Assembly: GCF_050402865.1 (NCBI RefSeq)
Contig: NZ_BAABMF010000001.1
Coordinates: 248,001 to 312,000, forward strand
Source: Clostridium_AF sediminicola
GTDB taxonomy: Bacteria > Bacillota > Clostridia > Clostridiales > Clostridiaceae
Direction: 5' to 3'
Length of the DNA stretch: 64,000 nt
Below the pieces are notes generated by a model. It was not told where the DNA came from. It did no database searches and saw only the letters and a program-made list of their open reading frames with translations. The position numbers were made by a program, and so were the translations under genes. Below are positions 60,673 through 64,000 of this stretch, piece by piece (position 1 is the first letter of the stretch; every line of letters starts with the position of its first letter).

Positions 60673-61989
60673 CTATTCTTTCCTTTCTCTAAAGAGTAAC
60701 TTGATGCCGGTTCCTTCAAAATCAAAACTTTCTCTTAGCCTATTTTCAAGATATCTTTCATATGAATAATGTAATAAAACTGGATCATTAACAAAAAATA
60801 TAAATGTTGGTGGCTTCGTTGATACTTGTGTAGCATAATATATTTTTAATCTTCTTACTCCTCTAATAGGAGGTTCTTGCATCATTAACGCTTGACTTAT
60901 GACGTCATTTAATATACCAGTTTTAATACGCTTTGAATAATTTTCATAACACTCTTTAGCCATTGATAAAACTTTATTAACCCTTTGTCCTGTAAGCGCT
61001 GATATAAATACCATTGGAGCATATGTTAAGAAATTTAATTTAGTTGAAATTTCTTTTTTATATTTTAACATCGTTTTATCGTCTTTTTCAATTAAGTCCC
61101 ATTTGTTTACTATAACTAATATAGCTTTATTTATTTCATGAGCATAACCAATGATTCTTTCATCTTGTTCAGCAACCCCTTGTTCTGCATCTACCATTAA
61201 AATACAAACATCAGCTCTTTCAATAGCCGCCAAAGTCCTTATTGCGCTATATCTCTCTACTTGTTCTTTAACCTTGCTTTTTCTTCTAAGTCCAGCAGTA
61301 TCAATCAAAGTAAACTTGCCAATATCATTTTCAATAGAACTATCAACAGCATCACGAGTTGTTCCTGGGATGTCACTAACTATATGTTTTTCTTCACCTA
61401 GAATTTTATTAATTAAAGATGATTTACCAACATTAGGTCTCCCAATCATTGCGATTTTTATATACTCATCCTCTTCATCGTCATAATTCAAACTTTCAAA
61501 AGGTTTTACCACCTCATCTAACATATCACCTAATCCTAAAGCCTGCGTAGATGATACAGGTATAGGTTCCCCAATACCTAAATTATAAAATTCATAAATA
61601 TTCTCTTCAAGCTGATTTCTATCAATTTTATTTACTACAAGTACAATAGGCTTTTTAGATTTTCTTAACATTTGAGCAACTTCATTATCTGTATCCGTTA
61701 ACCCTTGTTTTCCATCAACCATAAAAACTATTACATCTGCCATTTCAATAGCAATTTGTGCTTGCCTTCTCATTTGTGTTAATATTATGTCTTGATTATG
61801 AGGTTCTATACCACCTGTATCAATCATTGTAAATTTATAATTTAACCATTCAGCCTCAGCATAGATTCTATCTCTTGTTACTCCAGGCTGATCATCAACT
61901 ATAGCAATTCTTTTTCCTGCTAACTTATTAAACAAAGTTGATTTTCCTACATTAGGTCTCCCAACTATTGCAACTATAGGCTTTGCCAT
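60673..61989 (-). CDS. der: ribosome assembly GTPase Der (EngA)
   Basis: Double GTPase for 50S maturation. The 438-residue protein has two G domains, each with GRPNVGKST/S (residues about 10 and 183), DTGG or DTAG, and NKID or NKWD. A C-terminal KH-like domain ends RESFDFEGTGIKLLFRERKE. Its ATG overlaps the preceding stop (TAATG). Confidence 0.98.
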   Translation of the reverse strand: MAKPIVAIVGRPNVGKSTLFNKLAGKRIAIVDDQPGVTRDRIYAEAEWLNYKFTMIDTGGIEPHNQDIILTQMRRQAQIAIEMADVIVFMVDGKQGLTDTDNEVAQMLRKSKKPIVLVVNKIDRNQLEENIYEFYNLGIGEPIPVSSTQALGLGDMLDEVVKPFESLNYDDEEDEYIKIAMIGRPNVGKSSLINKILGEEKHIVSDIPGTTRDAVDSSIENDIGKFTLIDTAGLRRKSKVKEQVERYSAIRTLAAIERADVCILMVDAEQGVAEQDERIIGYAHEINKAILVIVNKWDLIEKDDKTMLKYKKEISTKLNFLTYAPMVFISALTGQRVNKVLSMAKECYENYSKRIKTGILNDVISQALMMQEPPIRGVRRLKIYYATQVSTKPPTFIFFVNDPVLLHYSYERYLENRLRESFDFEGTGIKLLFRERKE

Positions 61990-63338
61990 TATATTTCCTC
62001 CTCATCAATTCTATTTAAAATATCTATTAAATTTTCACCAGTATACTCACATATCAATACTTTTTTCTTTAACTGCTTCTCAATGTCATTAATTGTAATA
62101 TCATCAAGTAGAACCATTTCTTCGTTGTTGCTTAATTCATATCCTTTTCTTAAAACATTATCAGGTAAAATTATATAATCAAATTCTTTGTATTTTTGGC
62201 CAATCTGTTCTATTATATCTACACCCGTAAGCAAACCTGATACAGTAATAGTGTCTCCAAAATAATTATTGATTATTTTTATTACTTTAATATTTAAATG
62301 GGGATTTTTAGAGTTTATTTTTTTTGCAATACTATGAATTTCATTGAAAGCTAAGGTACCAGTCACAAACAGAACATTTGCTTTTATGTCGCCTCTCAAG
62401 TCATTTATATTATTAGCTATATTGTTGCGAAGTTTCCTTACAGTTCCTATTCCATCTTCTAATTGATGATATCCATTGTAAAATTCCTCATCTGGAATAT
62501 CCTCTTCTGCTAATATATAAAATTCATCAGACAACCGTACAAAAACATTACCACTATCTTCAAAATATTTCTTTTGATAAATACGCACCTTATCTAATAA
62601 TTCTTTAGAAGATTCTTTATTAAATGTTTCTATATTGGGCAACTTTTCCATTCCCCTAAATTTTGTAATACCTATTGGCACAGCTGCTACATTTTCTATA
62701 CTAGAATGTAGTTTATACAAATCTTCAATCGTTTTAAAAAATTCCTCTCCATCATTATATCCTGGGCATAGGACAATCTGGCAGTTAAGTTTGATCCCAT
62801 TTTCAGATAACTTTTTTAACCTTTCATAGATATTGCCTGCAAACTTATTATTCATCATCTTACATCTTAAACTTGGGTTTGTAGTATGTACTGAAACATT
62901 TATAGGGCTTATTTTATATTTTATAATCCTATCAATATCCTTTTCGCTCATGTTAGTCATAGTAACAAAATTTCCTTGAAGAAAAGATAGCCGTGAGTCG
63001 TCATCTTTAAAATAAAGAGTTTCTCTCATTCCTTTAGGTAATTGGTCAATAAAGCAAAAAATACATTTATTATGGCAGCTTCTAGGATTATCTAAAATAG
63101 GTTGCTCAAATTCGATTCCTAAATCTTCATCATAATTTTTTTCAACCTCAATTTCCCATATTTCATTTTCTTTTTTCTTAAAAACTTCTAGAATCAAATA
63201 CTCATCGCAACTAAGATACTTATAATCAATAATATCATCAATCTCTGTATTGTTAATTTTTAACAATGCATCACCTGATTCAACGCCAATTTCTTCTGCT
63301 ATACTATTTGAAACTACTCTTCTAATTTCTGAAATCAT
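61989..63338 (-). CDS. DUF512 / PDZ-like radical SAM family protein
   Basis: Unknown function. The 449-residue protein has an N-terminal PDZ-like segment (NSIAEEIGVESGDALLKINN). A radical-SAM-like cysteine cluster RSCHNKCIFCFIDQLPKGMR lies near residues 87-106, followed by a DUF512 C-terminal half (LFVTGTLAFNEI, VSGLLTGVDI, LPDNVLRKGYELF-like). Homologues in Clostridia regularly precede der; a role in ribosome or iron-sulfur biology is only guessed. The ATG at 63338 follows GGAGGTAATA, and a TTG 12 nt upstream overlaps that site. Confidence 0.88.
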   Translation of the reverse strand: MISEIRRVVSNSIAEEIGVESGDALLKINNTEIDDIIDYKYLSCDEYLILEVFKKKENEIWEIEVEKNYDEDLGIEFEQPILDNPRSCHNKCIFCFIDQLPKGMRETLYFKDDDSRLSFLQGNFVTMTNMSEKDIDRIIKYKISPINVSVHTTNPSLRCKMMNNKFAGNIYERLKKLSENGIKLNCQIVLCPGYNDGEEFFKTIEDLYKLHSSIENVAAVPIGITKFRGMEKLPNIETFNKESSKELLDKVRIYQKKYFEDSGNVFVRLSDEFYILAEEDIPDEEFYNGYHQLEDGIGTVRKLRNNIANNINDLRGDIKANVLFVTGTLAFNEIHSIAKKINSKNPHLNIKVIKIINNYFGDTITVSGLLTGVDIIEQIGQKYKEFDYIILPDNVLRKGYELSNNEEMVLLDDITINDIEKQLKKKVLICEYTGENLIDILNRIDEEEI

Positions 63339-63436
63339 TATTACCTCCAAGAAACAACATTCTCAACCATAAAAATTAGTCATACATTAAGATATATTAA
63401 CATTAATAGTCATTTTTCGCAAGTAAAGAATTAACT

Positions 63437-63482
63437 AAAAAAGAACTAAACGACAGCTATCTCTACCGTACAGTTCTTTTTT
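63437..63482 (-). terminator. strong terminator after the sensor kinase gene
   Basis: An 11-bp stem (63437-63447 with 63472-63482) encloses a second 7-bp stem (with two G-U pairs), followed by TTTTTTAG on the minus strand. It separates the kinase transcript from the DUF512-der-gpsA unit. The gap 63351-63436 beyond it is AT-rich without a clear promoter. Confidence 0.85.
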
Positions 63483-63503
63483 TATTTTCATGTTATGATT
63501 ATT

Positions 63504-63607
63504 CCACAAAAAGTAATTTAGTTGAACTTCGACCACAATATATAGCGTCAGAACATATCAATCTGCGGTAGATATTGTGTTGACTTTAATTCAACTTACT
63601 TTTGTGG
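63504..63607. repeat. 104-bp imperfect palindrome downstream of the sensor kinase
   Basis: Nested complementary blocks: CCACAAAA/TTTTGTGG (63504-63511 with 63600-63607), GTTGAA/TTCAAC (63521-63526 with 63590-63595), CACAATAT/ATATTGTG (63534-63541 with 63572-63579), and CAGA/TCTG near the 9-nt tip. It resembles a miniature inverted-repeat element or a structured 3' UTR. No duplicated target site was evident. Confidence 0.75.
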
Positions 63608-63647
63608 TTTAACCTTGTTAAGAATAGAATATTCTTTAAATAATCTT

Positions 63648-64000
63648 CTATTTTATATCAATTGGAATCTCAATTATAAATTCAGACCCAATACCAATAT
63701 TTGAATTAACTAATATTTTACCACCAAAACTTATTACTATATGTTTTACAATCGCCAGTCCTAATCCTGTTCCGCCTCTATCCCTTGATCTAGCCTTATC
63801 AACTCGATAAAATCTCTCAAACAATCTTGGTATATGCTCATTAGGAATTCCAATTCCTGTATCTTTTATTGAAATAACATATGTAAATCCCTCTATTCTG
63901 GAGTGAATATAAACAGTACCACCATTTTCTGAGTATTTTATTGCATTATCTACTAAGTTAATAACCATTTGTTTGAAACTATCCGGATTGCCATACAATA
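63648..64000 (-). CDS. sensor histidine kinase, C-terminal ATP-binding domain only
   Basis: The visible 117 residues are a complete HATPase_c core. They hold the N box NLVDNAIKYS, the G1 box DTGIGIP, the F box RLFERFYRVDKARSR, and the G2 box GGTGLGLAIVKHI. The sequence is closest in style to PhoR/WalK (VicK) kinases. The sensor part, the phospho-accepting histidine and the start codon lie beyond the window edge, so the signal is unknown. The stop at 63648 is followed by the palindrome and a terminator. Confidence 0.93.
   Translation of the reverse strand, partial: LYGNPDSFKQMVINLVDNAIKYSENGGTVYIHSRIEGFTYVISIKDTGIGIPNEHIPRLFERFYRVDKARSRDRGGTGLGLAIVKHIVISFGGKILVNSNIGIGSEFIIEIPIDIK

Noticed and set aside
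1..64000. tRNA, rRNA, SRP RNA, tmRNA, T-box or TPP elements
   Set aside because: I read the intergenic regions by eye for their hallmarks and saw none; an Infernal/tRNAscan run would be decisive.

Overview
The window is a low-GC stretch of a Gram-positive, Clostridia-type chromosome. Evidence for this is AT-rich codon use, strong AGGAGG ribosome sites, zinc-type L28 and L32, CodY, PrkC/PrpC and RemA. The organism is very probably an anaerobic spore former: SpoIVA, SpoVS and a YlbJ-like protein are present, and Pta-AckA suggests acetate metabolism. Genus cannot be settled from the sequence alone; a Tissierella/Sedimentibacter-like lineage is a guess. Almost all genes lie on the minus strand, so they are read from high to low coordinates. 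No rRNA, tRNA, CRISPR array, transposase or prophage block was found.

Layout from right to left. A sensor kinase tail (63648-64000) ends in a palindrome and a strong terminator. Then come a DUF512 radical SAM protein, der and gpsA, then spoIVA and a small phage-holin-like gene, then asparaginase and a guanine-riboswitch-controlled NCS2 purine permease, then an aminotransferase. From 52867 down to 37841 runs the classic cluster yicC-remA-gmk-rpoZ-coaBC-priA-def-fmt-yugP-rsmB-rlmN-prpC-prkC-rsgA-rpe-thiN. rpmB is divergent, followed by yloU-fakA-recG-rsmD-coaD. The plus-strand pair tmcAL-ylbJ faces pta-ackA. The lipid/ribosome/RNA block is yceD-rpmF, plsX, and acpP-rnc-radical SAM. Then spoVS, a new 31-codon membrane ORF, smc-ftsY, ylxM-ffh-rpsP-khpA-rimM-trmD, rplS, rbgA-rnhB, an inverted yraN, comM-dprA, topA, codY, rpsB-tsf, pyrH-frr, and uppS with the start of cdsA.

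The genes serve core growth: translation (ribosomal proteins, factors, rRNA/tRNA modification, formylation and deformylation), protein targeting (Ffh, FtsY, YlxM), replication restart and recombination (PriA, RecG, DprA, TopA, Smc), phospholipid and isoprenoid synthesis, CoA and nucleotide synthesis, Ser/Thr phosphosignalling, and sporulation.

The interesting material is between genes. (1) A repeat family sits around 54190-54309, 57051-57262 and 59531-59646. It is built of a 14-bp hairpin, heptad arrays and a two-hairpin module whose two copies show compensatory base-pair changes. Two copies, 116 bp long with 3 differences, flank spoIVA and the holin-like gene in inverted orientation. (2) A long double-stranded structure fills the acpP-rnc spacer, a natural candidate for RNase III self-control. 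(3) The L19 leader carries a stretch resembling the 23S sarcin-ricin loop. (4) A hairpin masks the ylbJ ribosome site. (5) A 104-bp palindrome follows the kinase gene. No new multi-gene system such as a defence island was seen.
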